A stretch of DNA of 43,612 bases from an uncultured Alteromonadaceae bacterium (GCA_938085045.1 CALKGI010000212.1:1-43612); one strand, 5' to 3'; positions 10,534 to 19,335 are shown, counted from the stretch's first letter. Notes: generated by a model from the letters alone, not told the origin. Numbers and translations: made by a program.

Positions 10534-11766
10534 TTAAAGTTCACCCGCACTTTTATCACGCATCATCCAATGAACGTCAAAAATACGTTTGTCTTTAACC
10601 ATTAATTTGATGTTTTCAAGGCTGCTTTGGCCGATATCTGCCGAATAAAGTTCATCGTTCACCCGGTAATAAACTTTTTCATTATCAACCAGCAAAGTCT
10701 CGCTGTCTGGTTGATTAGTGTCGATTTTGATTGTTCTTTTTTCTATTGGATTTATCAAGGTCATTTTGCCAGATTGCCTGTACCTCCCGACATAGGCTCG
10801 GGCATCGGCTGTTAGAAACTTGTCTTGGCGCAAAAAGATTTTTGGTGGGCTGACACCTGCATTATCTACCCTCATTCGTTGTTCTGTTGCAACCCAGCGG
10901 CCGAATGCCCTCAAATTTGGCAGGTTTCCATCTATTACCATTGATGACCATTGTTCAGACTTTTTGTTTTGGCTTTTCAATTCAATAAATGGCCGCTTTT
11001 CCTTTGTATGGTAGAAACGGTTGCTTGTAATAACACGCTGAAATCGATTATTTATCATTTGAGTTACATGTTCGTTTGTAGTGCTCTTGAATTCGTCAGG
11101 CAACAACCAGCCCAGTTCTATGCGCCAATTAAGACCATAGGTAGCCTGCTGTTTACTCGAAAAAATGCCTGACAGCATATCGTGACTAGATGCGCTGCTC
11201 CCCGGCATACCGTATGCTTGGGCAAAACCCAAGTCTGCAAGTGTTAATTCGACGATAGTACCCGAATTCAAGGCGTAACCTTTAGTTTCGAATTTGATAT
11301 TATTTGCGGTACCTGTACTGCTCACCAGCATAAAGATCAATTCGTCATTTTTATGCAGTAAAAATGAACTGAAATAATAGCAAGCCTCACAAACCGTCAA
11401 AGTAAACGACTTTTGTATCCGTATGTTATCCAGCCAGTAGAACTTGCCTTCAAACTTGCCGGGGTTTGGCATTCTGCCCAAAAGAAGCAAGTTTTCTGAA
11501 TGATAAGTTCTTATAAACGCCGAATTCCATGTCTTTGAGGTAGCAGGCATTAATACACCCAGCATTTGATTTTGAAGGGTCATCAATTCCACAGGGTATT
11601 CAAGTGTTGTCGCTTTTGATGGTGTGCCACTGACCAACACAAAGGATGGGGGTGCTATATAGTCAGTAGTCGTTTCACTGTCCCGTGCTGTTGAAAATAA
11701 GGTAAAAATACCAAACAAGATTATCACCACCAGACTTAAGCTGATTATGCTTTTGAATTTATTCAT
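10534..11766 (-). CDS. Hypothetical membrane-anchored protein
   Basis: A 410-residue protein of unknown function. The N-terminus has one hydrophobic segment (SIISLSLVVIILFGIFTLF) that would act as a signal anchor or signal peptide, so the rest should be periplasmic. The body has many alternating hydrophobic and polar stretches consistent with beta structure, and a CEAC pair near residue 130. I recognise no domain. The ATG lies only three bases after the stop of a decayed reading frame (11770-11970), as expected for the second gene of an operon whose first gene has broken down. No strong ribosome binding site is visible, so expression may once have depended on translational coupling. Confidence 0.6.
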   Translation of the reverse strand: MNKFKSIISLSLVVIILFGIFTLFSTARDSETTTDYIAPPSFVLVSGTPSKATTLEYPVELMTLQNQMLGVLMPATSKTWNSAFIRTYHSENLLLLGRMPNPGKFEGKFYWLDNIRIQKSFTLTVCEACYYFSSFLLHKNDELIFMLVSSTGTANNIKFETKGYALNSGTIVELTLADLGFAQAYGMPGSSASSHDMLSGIFSSKQQATYGLNWRIELGWLLPDEFKSTTNEHVTQMINNRFQRVITSNRFYHTKEKRPFIELKSQNKKSEQWSSMVIDGNLPNLRAFGRWVATEQRMRVDNAGVSPPKIFLRQDKFLTADARAYVGRYRQSGKMTLINPIEKRTIKIDTNQPDSETLLVDNEKVYYRVNDELYSADIGQSSLENIKLMVKDKRIFDVHWMMRDKSAGEL

Positions 11767-11769
11767 TTT

Positions 11770-11970
11770 TTAAGGACTCTGATTGCAAACATGCTCAACA
11801 TAATTAATGCCCAATGCATTATTTGGGTTATAAGACCACTCAGGGTTGGGAGGAGCGGTGACGTTATCCCAGCTATACCAGTGGATACTTGCGCTGTTAT
11901 AGGCTTTTATCCATAGTCCGTCAGCTGTTGGCTTTTGATCGCCGGTCGGCGTGTAGGAAAAAGAGTGATA
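11770..11970 (-). pseudogene. 3' remnant of an unidentified gene
   Basis: On the minus strand an open stretch of 66 codons runs to a TAA at 11770-11772. It reads like real protein (it includes PTGDQKPTADGLWIKAYN and ends YVEHVCNQSP) but has no start codon, and an in-frame TGA stands immediately before it. Another frame continues the open reading upstream to about 12188, so the original gene seems to have suffered at least one frameshift, although sequencing error cannot be excluded. The stop lies three bases before the ATG of the 410-residue gene, which suggests a former operon. The product is not recognised. Confidence 0.4.
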
Positions 11971-12349
11971 TCATTTGGCGGTGCCACATAACCAAAGACT
12001 ACCATATATGTGTTATATTGCCTGACCTGTTCTGCCAAAAACGGTCCAGACATTACCATGGACAGTCCGCGAAAAGGCGTCTTCGGGTGGTTGCGTTGCG
12101 CATTGCTTCGCTGTGGTAATGCACAATTTAAGATGTGACCCCAAGCTTTCCATCTTCGGGCACTGGCTTCACACGTAAACCCCCGCATATTTCATATGAT
12201 CCCCCACGCTTTGCCCTGAACTCTTTTCTATTATAACTGAACCTTGACAATAACAACCGTTAACCCGCAGAACGGTGTCACCCAGACAAAGCACACAATA
12301 TTCTTTAACCATCACCTATTAAAGACCATACCGGCATTAAGGAAACACC
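11971..12349. other. Gene-poor stretch with possible mobile-element scar
   Basis: No convincing gene lies here. On the minus strand a frame spanning 11907-12188 stays open, but it has odd composition and overlaps the decayed gene. The sequence around 12060-12150, including the minus-strand phrase GGGGTCACATC, resembles the kind of dispersed repeat found beside REP-type transposases, from memory only. The last bases contain AAGGA about 7 bases before the ATG at 12350, a good ribosome binding site for the next gene. Confidence 0.35.
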
Positions 12350-13741
12350 ATGAAAATCAAGTTCAAAAACGGAGATTTGGAGATCGATCAAACCAGTTTG
12401 GCAGATGACAATCTTGCAAAAATGATGGTTCAGTTAAAAATAGACGCACCGATGAACCTGCTTACAAACGACAAAAATATTAACCGTTGTGTCAGGTTGA
12501 ACAAGTTGGCGCTGACTCTGGAAGTCGATTCCCCCACCTACGAGATAGCTCGAACGTTTTTTGAACGATTACTCGACTGCAAAACCATAGATTGGCAAAG
12601 CTATGAACAACAATTTAACGAAACACAATTAGCATTCGAACAAAGTTGGCAAGCATCGGACAGTTATATAGAACAGACGTTGGCTGCTACAGCTAAGGCT
12701 GAAAGATTGGCTGATGTGAAAAAAAATCCGGCATTTAAAATCAAAAATGTCAAAGATGCCAAAAACGCCACGCTAAAAAACTATGTTGATCAATTTGTGA
12801 TCGTCGACAAAATCGACTTTTCCACCAAACTACAGGAGATAGCCAAGGGAATAAAAGCGCTGCAACAACCTTATAGCTGTATCGTGTCTGAAGCTGGAAA
12901 AAGCAACTACTGGATCACCGCCAAGGTATTATTTTTGGTCAAACAATTGGGGGGTTACGGACCTGAAAAAATTATTGCTGTGCCAACCAAAGAAGACGAC
13001 ACAAAAACCGTCAAGACGGGCCTCGCCAGTTCATTTGGCCACAATGGCCATCTTATTTTTCTAGATGACGGTTCCTATTCCGGTAACCAACTAAGCAAAC
13101 TGATCGCTGCGGTGATCGCAGCAAGAAAGCAAGACTATCGAATCGGATTGGTGGCAATATCCAACCTGGCCAAAGAGACACTGATCAATAAAGGGACCAA
13201 GTACGAAAACTTTTTGGCGACACCAATAGAAATCAAACTATCCAAAGAGAATGAGGCACTCAATTCAGTCATGCCGAACCAAGGCAGTGAGTCACACAAA
13301 GCGGGCAACAGTATGCTCGGTTTCTACTACAAGATCCCCGATTATGCTTCGGTACGATACAAGCTACTAACAAACCAGCTTGGTGACAACAATCAGGCTG
13401 CTGTTACAGGTTATGTGCAAGGAAAGGAACCCTATAAAGTACTCGATACAAAACATGACCAAGTCACCAATACCATTTGGACATATAGTCCGATCTCAGT
13501 GGACCATACAGGCGACCTTGAGATAATATCAAGCAATAATCAAAATTCAATCGACGCTGGCGCAGATCTTGAGGATACTGGCATAACCTGGACTGAAGAT
13601 CAGATAAGCTATATTGAGACCATCGGGTTGGCTACCAGTGAACAAGATAAAGTCGATGGTTTAGTTAAGAACTTTTGGATTGAAACAAAGCAGAGTAACA
13701 GTAAAATGACATTTAGAGATTGGGTTGATAGTTATACCTAA
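12350..13741 (+). CDS. Phosphoribosyltransferase-like protein of unknown function
   Basis: A 463-residue protein without a signal peptide or membrane segment, so probably cytoplasmic. The N-terminal third is mostly helical and charged. From about residue 175 an alpha/beta region contains HLIFLDDGSYSGNQLSKLI, with Asp239 and Asp240 followed by Gly-Ser-Tyr-Ser-Gly. This has the form of the PRPP-binding loop of type I phosphoribosyltransferases: a hydrophobic strand, two acidic residues, then a small-residue loop and a helix. The usual TGxT ending is altered to SGNQ, so nucleotide or PRPP binding is possible but catalysis is uncertain. The ribosome binding site is good. The gene stands alone among decayed DNA and a convergent small membrane gene. 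The fold call is inference. Confidence 0.65.
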   Translation: MKIKFKNGDLEIDQTSLADDNLAKMMVQLKIDAPMNLLTNDKNINRCVRLNKLALTLEVDSPTYEIARTFFERLLDCKTIDWQSYEQQFNETQLAFEQSWQASDSYIEQTLAATAKAERLADVKKNPAFKIKNVKDAKNATLKNYVDQFVIVDKIDFSTKLQEIAKGIKALQQPYSCIVSEAGKSNYWITAKVLFLVKQLGGYGPEKIIAVPTKEDDTKTVKTGLASSFGHNGHLIFLDDGSYSGNQLSKLIAAVIAARKQDYRIGLVAISNLAKETLINKGTKYENFLATPIEIKLSKENEALNSVMPNQGSESHKAGNSMLGFYYKIPDYASVRYKLLTNQLGDNNQAAVTGYVQGKEPYKVLDTKHDQVTNTIWTYSPISVDHTGDLEIISSNNQNSIDAGADLEDTGITWTEDQISYIETIGLATSEQDKVDGLVKNFWIETKQSNSKMTFRDWVDSYT

Positions 13742-13748
13742 ATAGTGC

Positions 13749-13925
13749 CTATCTGAAACTCACAGTTTTAGCCAAACTGGCAGAAGAAACATAGTTTTGT
13801 TGTTCAAGATTTCTCAAGTTTCTTTTCAAATCGCCCAACGCTTGTTCATTAAAGGAAGCGGTTTCTTCCCCCCTATCTGCTCCATATTGTAAATAATATA
13901 ATGCAATCGCAACAATGGAAATCAT
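13749..13925 (-). CDS. Possible small single-pass membrane protein
   Basis: A 58-codon frame from ATG at 13925 to TAG at 13749. It begins with a hydrophobic helix (MISIVAIALYYLQYG) and continues as a charged amphipathic segment (ADRGEETASFNEQALGDLKR) and a polar tail, a layout expected of a small anchored protein. No ribosome binding site is obvious, and the frame continues a few codons upstream of the ATG before a stop, so it could be the 3' end of a decayed larger gene. It converges on the preceding gene with only seven bases between the stops. The function is unknown. Confidence 0.35.
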   Translation of the reverse strand: MISIVAIALYYLQYGADRGEETASFNEQALGDLKRNLRNLEQQNYVSSASLAKTVSFR

Positions 13926-14326
13926 TACTAAAATATGTGGTACGGGGGAGTCTTACATCCAAAACAAAGATGCCTCTAAGGTCGTAAGTAAAACCCTCAG
14001 AAATAAAAACCTCGTTTTCCTAATTCGCTAACAATAGGTTAGATGTAAAGCTTGACGGTCGATGAGCAGACAGTCCAAAACATGGACGACCGACAAGGAT
14101 GTCGCAAATGCCGATTTGCAAGAGCATGAAATCTACCGTTTTGATCGAACTCCATGAAAGGGTTTATGCGTGCCAGATCACCGCCTCACGGTGTACAAAC
14201 CCCCTCCACCAAAACCCCCGTTGATGGCAAAAACATTGCCCCAATCAGGTATTCATTATATGGTATCTCGCAACGCAGCAACGAAGCTACAACACCATAA
14301 CAACAACACAAGGAAATTTCCCGCCA
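13926..14326. other. Gene-poor region upstream of the M28 peptidase
   Basis: No gene is supported. A 31-codon open stretch at 14062-14157 has no family match. A small hairpin (CACCG, five-base loop, CGGTG) lies at 14180-14194 and is followed by a C-rich run and TTGATGG. The same arrangement recurs before the gene at 16146. The end of the region supplies AAGGAAA about 10 bases before the peptidase ATG. Confidence 0.4.
14179..14200 (-). repeat. Hairpin repeat, copy A (before the M28 peptidase)
   Basis: Read on the minus strand this is GTTTGTACACCGTGAGGCGG plus TG. It differs from copy B at 16036-16057 at one position out of 22. Because the core is palindromic (CACCG/CGGTG) each copy can form a hairpin in either orientation. 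The two copies flank the peptidase gene as an inverted pair. Confidence 0.55.
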
Positions 14327-16015
14327 ATGAAACGACTACTATTGCCTGCACTGTGCTTGTCGACGTCTTTTGCCCTGACGGCAGGCGACTTAGACATGGC
14401 CAACAAAATTCGTACCGAGGGTTTTTATAACTCACATGTAATGGACACGCTCGAACATCTGACCGACAACATTGGTCCGCGTCTTACCGGCTCTCCGCAA
14501 ATGCTTGAAGCCAATAACTGGACCAAACAACAGCTCGAAAAATGGGGGCTAAAAAATGCCTACCTTGACCCGTTTGAATTTGGTCGTGGCTGGTCACATG
14601 ATTTGGCAAGCATCGACATGGTCTCACCTCGCAACGTAACCTTACACGGTGTACCAGTCGCTTGGACTCCCGGCACCAATGGCCGGGTAGTAGGCGAAAT
14701 CGTCTTTTTCGATGCCGCAACCGAAGCCGAATTGCAAAGCTATAAAGGCAAGTTGAACGGCAAATTTATAATGATGGGCGAACCTAAAGAAATCGGCGAA
14801 CCCAAAATGCCAGTGTTTGTACGCCATGACAGCAAGTCGTTGTCAAAAATCAAAAAATTCCCCGTTGGCCGCCACGCCAGCCACCAAAGTTCTTACACCG
14901 CTGACAGACGAGACGGCGCGATGCGCAGTTATAAGTTCAGCAAAGTATTGAACAAATTTTTGACCGAAGAAAAAGTAGCCGGAGCAATTTACAGTAGCTC
15001 TCGCCAAGGTGGCATCGTCAGCACTTGGGGCAAAACCCATCGTGTGGGTGAATCTTACCCAATACCCGCAATTGTCATTGAAGCTGAGCATTACGCCTTA
15101 CTTTCACGCATGATGAACAACGATAAAAATCCCAAAATCGCACTAGACATTAAAGCCCAATTCCACGACAAAGACCGTAACGCCTACAACACCATAGCTG
15201 AAATTCCGGGCACCGATACCAACCCAGAAATAGTCATGGTTGGTGGTCACCTCGACTCGTGGCACGCCAGTGGTGGTGCTGTTGATAATGGCGCAGGTGT
15301 TGCCGTATCAATGGAAGCTGTGCGTATCTTAAAGGCGCTAAAAGTTAAACCTAAACGCACCATACGTATTGCCTTATGGTCAGGTGAAGAACAAGGTTTG
15401 TTCGGCTCAAAAGCCTATGTAGAAGAACACTTTGCCACCCGGCCAAAACCAAAGTCTGAAGAAGAGCGCAAGCTACCCAGCTATTTATGGCACAGTAAAG
15501 GTTGGCCAATTGAGCCAATAGGCGACTGGGAAAAATTCTCGGTTTACTTCAATATGGATGGCGGCAGCGGTCGTTTTCGCGGTATTTTTACCGAAGGCAA
15601 TGTGGCAACCAAACCGATTTTCAGCAAGTGGTTTAGCCCTTACTCCGATTTAAGTACAGGGACCATCACCAACAAATCTGATAACTACACCGATCACGAA
15701 GCATTCGATAACGTTGGCCTGCCGGGTTTTCAATTCATTCAAGACAAACTGGATTATTTCACCCGCCTGCATCACTCTCACCTAGACTCGTTTGATCATG
15801 TCGTTGAAGACGATTTAAAACAAGCCTCGGTGATCATGGCTGCCTTCTTGTACAACGCCGCCATGGCAGACGAGCGGATGCCGCGCAAACCAATTCCGGT
15901 TGGCCCAACCGCACGCCAACAGCGTAAAATAGATGAGAAAGTTGAAAAGGCGCGTCGTAAGCGTGAAAAGAAAGCCAACCGCGACAATGATACCAAGCGG
16001 TATGATAGAAAGTAG
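14327..16015 (+). CDS. Secreted M28 family zinc peptidase
   Basis: A 562-residue protein with a signal peptide (MKRLLLPALCLSTSFALTA). The middle looks like a PA-type insert, and the catalytic M28 domain follows. Its two-zinc ligands are visible in order: His in GGHLDSW, Asp in GGAVDNGAG, the Glu pair in WSGEEQGLFG, Asp in FNMDGGSG and His in LHHSHLDSFD. Such enzymes are exported amino- or carboxypeptidases that remove residues from peptides in the periplasm or outside the cell. The C-terminal 40 residues are very rich in Arg and Lys, which is unusual and might bind it to the envelope or nucleic acid. The start is supported by AAGGAAA upstream. The gene appears monocistronic. Confidence 0.93.
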   Translation: MKRLLLPALCLSTSFALTAGDLDMANKIRTEGFYNSHVMDTLEHLTDNIGPRLTGSPQMLEANNWTKQQLEKWGLKNAYLDPFEFGRGWSHDLASIDMVSPRNVTLHGVPVAWTPGTNGRVVGEIVFFDAATEAELQSYKGKLNGKFIMMGEPKEIGEPKMPVFVRHDSKSLSKIKKFPVGRHASHQSSYTADRRDGAMRSYKFSKVLNKFLTEEKVAGAIYSSSRQGGIVSTWGKTHRVGESYPIPAIVIEAEHYALLSRMMNNDKNPKIALDIKAQFHDKDRNAYNTIAEIPGTDTNPEIVMVGGHLDSWHASGGAVDNGAGVAVSMEAVRILKALKVKPKRTIRIALWSGEEQGLFGSKAYVEEHFATRPKPKSEEERKLPSYLWHSKGWPIEPIGDWEKFSVYFNMDGGSGRFRGIFTEGNVATKPIFSKWFSPYSDLSTGTITNKSDNYTDHEAFDNVGLPGFQFIQDKLDYFTRLHHSHLDSFDHVVEDDLKQASVIMAAFLYNAAMADERMPRKPIPVGPTARQQRKIDEKVEKARRKREKKANRDNDTKRYDRK

Positions 16016-16035
16016 CGTTTGAATTTAATGTAGAA

Positions 16036-16060
16036 GTTTGTACACCGTTAGGCGGTGTAC
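16036..16060 (+). terminator. Hairpin after the M28 peptidase (repeat copy B)
   Basis: GTACACCG and CGGTGTAC form an eight-base-pair stem around TTAGG at 16040-16060, 24 bases after the peptidase stop. There is no long T-tract, so termination would be weak. The element is nearly identical to the inverted copy at 14179-14200. Confidence 0.5.
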
Positions 16061-16145
16061 AACGCCCTTTAAACCCAAAACTTATTGAACCCCCTCCCCC
16101 ATTGATGGTTAAATAGCGTCACTTAAAACCATCAAAAGACAATAC

Positions 16146-17003
16146 ATGATAAAACGACTTTCAACTTTCTGCATTTTACTACTCACTTTAACCGGTTGCA
16201 GCACTAACTCAACCAGCCAATCTATCACCCAGCCTACAGTCAAACTTTACGCCATGGACTGCGGTATCACCGAAATCTCTGACATGAGCGACTTTTCAAT
16301 CGAAGGAAAATACCAAGGCGAAAAGCTCACCTTAGTTTACCCTTGTTATCTAATAAGCCATCCCAAAGGCGATTTGATTTGGGATACTGGATTACCTCAG
16401 TCATTAGCTGATATACCCGGTGGTGTAAAAATGGGTGTGTATCACATGCAAGTAAACGCCAATATTGAACAACAACTCGCTCAGGTGAATAAAACCGCAA
16501 AAGACATTGAGTTTTTGTCATTGTCGCACTCACACTCTGATCACTCAGGTAACGCCAATCTATTTGCCCAATCGACTTTTATTGTCAATGCCCTTGAGCG
16601 CGAACATATGTTCAGCGACAATCAAAAACAAGCTGATAAAGAGGGTTTTGCGATGTACTCAGCGCTAGAAAAAGCCAAAACCACCACCTTTACAGACCAA
16701 CATGATGTGTTTGGTGACGGCACTGTAGTGATGAAATCTATGCCAGGACACACAGTTGGCAGCGCAATATTAATGCTAAAACTAGCAAAAGCAGGACCTG
16801 TATTTTTAACCGGCGACATGTACACTCACGCCAGAGCACGTACCCTAGGTACCTATACTATGTATCATGGCGACCAAGCGCAAACCAAAAAGAGCAGACA
16901 AGCCTTTGAAGCTTTGGTTAAACAACAAAACGCCCGGGTGATAATCCAACACGAAAAAGCCGACTACGATGCGTTGCCCGCATTTCCGGCGTATTTAGAA
17001 TAA
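16146..17003 (+). CDS. Metallo-beta-lactamase-fold lipoprotein, N-acyl homoserine lactonase family
   Basis: A 285-residue lipoprotein: the signal LLLTLTGC places a lipidated Cys about residue 18. The metal site is that of the AiiA/AttM lactonase group: KLYAMDCG near the start of the mature protein, SHSHSDHSGN (HxHxDH), PGHTVGS for the third His, LTGDMYTH for the bridging Asp, and a late IIQHEKADYDAL. Members hydrolyse the lactone ring of acyl-homoserine lactone signals and so quench quorum sensing; some act on other lactones. No luxI-type synthase is present in the window, so the likely role is degradation of foreign signals at the envelope. That role is inferred; the fold is firm. Confidence 0.88.
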   Translation: MIKRLSTFCILLLTLTGCSTNSTSQSITQPTVKLYAMDCGITEISDMSDFSIEGKYQGEKLTLVYPCYLISHPKGDLIWDTGLPQSLADIPGGVKMGVYHMQVNANIEQQLAQVNKTAKDIEFLSLSHSHSDHSGNANLFAQSTFIVNALEREHMFSDNQKQADKEGFAMYSALEKAKTTTFTDQHDVFGDGTVVMKSMPGHTVGSAILMLKLAKAGPVFLTGDMYTHARARTLGTYTMYHGDQAQTKKSRQAFEALVKQQNARVIIQHEKADYDALPAFPAYLE

Positions 17004-17035
17004 AAGAACACGCTCACCACGGTTAAAAGGCTTAT

Positions 17036-17467
17036 CTAAACATCAAAGCCAATACCGTCACATCGTCCATCAAAAAACTCAACCCGCCATAATCGCTCGC
17101 TGTCGTCATCGGTCAGCTGAGCGAGAATGCACATTTGCGAATCGTTGCGGTAAAACATCAGGTTAAAATACCGCAGGTCATCAATTTCATCATGAAGTTC
17201 GCTAACGGCCGTGCGCTTGTGTTGATTTTTTTGCTGTTGAAGATTACCTTCGAGCGCAACTTTGTTTGACAACATATCAAAGCAATACTGCAACAAATCA
17301 CTTTTGGGCAGTTTGTGATACTCATAAGCAATGCGATACTCATAACCCTTGTACCGCCCTACCCAAGTTTCATCTTCATCGTCGAAACACATCAAACCCA
17401 GTTGCAAATCTTCATAGCTGTACAGCGGTTTTGGTGGTTTGTTTAACCAACGTTTAAAGAGTTTCAT
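17036..17467 (-). CDS. Hypothetical protein
   Basis: A 143-residue soluble, acidic protein with no signal peptide or membrane segment. Aromatic residues are frequent (for example VGRYKGYEYRIAYEYH) and the middle has a Gln/Lys-rich helix, but no domain is recognised. A good ribosome binding site (CAGG, about eight bases before the ATG) supports the start. It converges on the lactonase gene, with 32 bases between the stops, and is followed upstream by about 200 bases without a gene. The function is unknown. Confidence 0.65.
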   Translation of the reverse strand: MKLFKRWLNKPPKPLYSYEDLQLGLMCFDDEDETWVGRYKGYEYRIAYEYHKLPKSDLLQYCFDMLSNKVALEGNLQQQKNQHKRTAVSELHDEIDDLRYFNLMFYRNDSQMCILAQLTDDDSERLWRVEFFDGRCDGIGFDV

Positions 17468-17677
17468 TTACTTGCCTGTCTGGTATGGAAATTTAACAAC
17501 CACCACTTCTGTTACAACTATTAAAATAAACACTGTTATTACATACAGCAAAAATTAAATAATAGTCTTTTCCCCAGACAGTATCAACCTAAAAACCCCT
17601 CATTAGTGTGATTAAATCGATCTAAAACATACAGTTATGTTTATTTTAGCGTTCTAGATTAGAAAACTCATGCAAAT

Positions 17678-18418
17678 TCATGCAGGACAGTCTCTCCTCC
17701 CCAGTCCCCATGCACTCAATCCCAATAAAACCACAGCCAACAACGAACCCAGTTTTAATGCCAGCCATTGATTGGCAATATCACCGCCCATATTCGACAT
17801 CAACATATAGGTCCATGGATAATATAACCAATATTTAGACGACCCTATGGTCACAATACCCATAGTACCAATGACCCCAACAGCCAGCGGTGCAACGATA
17901 TGGCTAAAGCGCCAGCTTATCGCCTGTTGAATAATCAAAATAGGCAGGCAAGTCACCAACACCTTGGCGATTTGTTCAACAACCGGGTAGTTAAAGGCCG
18001 CTTCAGTTGGATAGCCAAACAGCATCAAAATGGCAATACCCACTATCAAACCAATGAACAACACCAAATTGGCACCGGCAATAAAAAACCAAGCGACAGC
18101 CGCTTTAGCAATATATAACTGCCAAGTGCTAATTGGCAAAGTCAGCATTAACCGCCATGTGCCGTTATGATGTTCTGTGCCATTCAACAGCGTAGTGACC
18201 AAGGCGATATAAAGTGGCAGCATAAAATGACACCACAATGCATTAGTAGTGGTCCATAACGCAGTCCAGCCGCGGGTTTCAACAGCACTCGCCCCACTAT
18301 TAACCGCGAGCATCACCATCAGTAAAACCACCAATAACGGGCAAATAAACATCATCAATAAAGCCAGTGATCGACGGGTTTTGAGTAGTTCTATTTGAAT
18401 TAATTTAACTATCATCAT
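17678..18418 (-). CDS. ABC-2 type transporter permease
   Basis: A 246-residue integral membrane protein with about six hydrophobic segments and a typical N-terminus for exporter permeases (VKLIQIELLKTRRSLALLMM). It belongs to the ABC-2 permease group that pairs with DrrA/BcrA-like ATPases to export drugs, peptides or lipids, or to act in antibiotic sensing. The start overlaps the stop of the upstream ATPase gene by four bases (ATGA), which shows translational coupling. The pair is divergent from a NarL-type kinase/regulator operon that probably controls it. The substrate is unknown. Confidence 0.85.
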   Translation of the reverse strand: MMIVKLIQIELLKTRRSLALLMMFICPLLVVLLMVMLAVNSGASAVETRGWTALWTTTNALWCHFMLPLYIALVTTLLNGTEHHNGTWRLMLTLPISTWQLYIAKAAVAWFFIAGANLVLFIGLIVGIAILMLFGYPTEAAFNYPVVEQIAKVLVTCLPILIIQQAISWRFSHIVAPLAVGVIGTMGIVTIGSSKYWLYYPWTYMLMSNMGGDIANQWLALKLGSLLAVVLLGLSAWGLGRRDCPA

Positions 18419-19335
18419 ATTGCCTTAGATTGGTTGGTGGCATTTAAAAACCATTCTTCTAAAGAAGGCTGGTGATAAACCGATTGAAACAAGCGCAAAC
18501 CACTATTAATGAGGCTTGCATTGATTTTGTCAGTGCCTTTGCCACTGATGTCGTTAACAGCCAAAGCCGTCGGGCTATGTTCAGTCACTTGATAACCCAT
18601 AGCACTTAGCGTTTGCGCCGCTTTGCTGGCATTACATACCTCAAGTCGCAAAGTGCCACTGTTGTTTTGGGTGATTTGGGCAATAGACGATTCAACCACA
18701 ACCGAACCATGTTTGAGCAAGGCTACATGAGTGGCCATTTTTTCGACTTCATCGAGTAGATGACTAGACAAAAACACTGTGCAATTATTTGTTTGAGGTA
18801 GCGCTTTGATTAGCTCGCGAATTTCTAACATGCCTTGTGGGTCTAAACCATTGGTCGGCTCGTCGAGTATCAACAGCTTAGGCGTACCCAGCAATGCATG
18901 TGCCAGAGCAAGGCGTTGCTTCATACCCAACGAAAACGTTTTAATTTTTTGGTTGGTCGCCTTTGTCAGCCCTACGGTGTCGAGAATTCGGGCTATCTCG
19001 GTTTTGGCCAAACCTTTGAGCACACAACCAATGCGTAAAAACTCGTTCGCGGTTAACTGCGGATACAAAGCGGGCGAATCGACAATGGTGCCCACTTGCT
19101 GAAGGATTTTTTGTTTATTTTTGGTCACATCTAAACCGAGCACCTCTATTTGGCCTTCATCGGCCCGCATCAATCCGGTCAATAACCTAATTGTGGTTGA
19201 TTTGCCTTCACCATTATTGCCCAAAAAGGCATAAACACTGTGCTCGGGCACATTCAAATTGAGTTGCTTGAGCACACGTTGCTGGCCAAACGATTTATTA
19301 ACATTGTGCAGACGAATGACATTGGTGCCAGTCAT
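18415..19335 (-). CDS. ABC transporter ATP-binding protein
   Basis: A 306-residue nucleotide-binding subunit. Walker A is GNNGEGKST, with Glu where Ala is commoner. The signature region is FSLGMKQRLALAHALLG, Walker B is LLILDEPTNGLDP and the switch His is in LSSHLLDEVE. The C-terminal 90 residues form the extra domain common in DrrA/BcrA-like exporters. AGGA stands about six bases before the ATG. It forms a complete exporter with the overlapping downstream permease. Regulation probably uses the inverted repeat in the divergent region at 19395-19448, bound by the neighbouring response regulator; that link is inference. Confidence 0.9.
   Translation of the reverse strand: MTGTNVIRLHNVNKSFGQQRVLKQLNLNVPEHSVYAFLGNNGEGKSTTIRLLTGLMRADEGQIEVLGLDVTKNKQKILQQVGTIVDSPALYPQLTANEFLRIGCVLKGLAKTEIARILDTVGLTKATNQKIKTFSLGMKQRLALAHALLGTPKLLILDEPTNGLDPQGMLEIRELIKALPQTNNCTVFLSSHLLDEVEKMATHVALLKHGSVVVESSIAQITQNNSGTLRLEVCNASKAAQTLSAMGYQVTEHSPTALAVNDISGKGTDKINASLINSGLRLFQSVYHQPSLEEWFLNATNQSKAI

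Noticed and set aside
11907-12188. A 93-residue minus-strand frame with a start codon
   Set aside because: It overlaps the decayed gene in another frame, its composition is repeat-like and no family is evident. It was treated as part of the decayed region.
14198-14220. A G-rich minus-strand run that could form a quadruplex
   Set aside because: Only two runs of four or more G are present and the others are short, so four-layer structure is doubtful.
14170-14430. A plus-strand frame running into the M28 peptidase start
   Set aside because: It overlaps the peptidase signal sequence in another frame and is low complexity in Pro, Thr and Lys.
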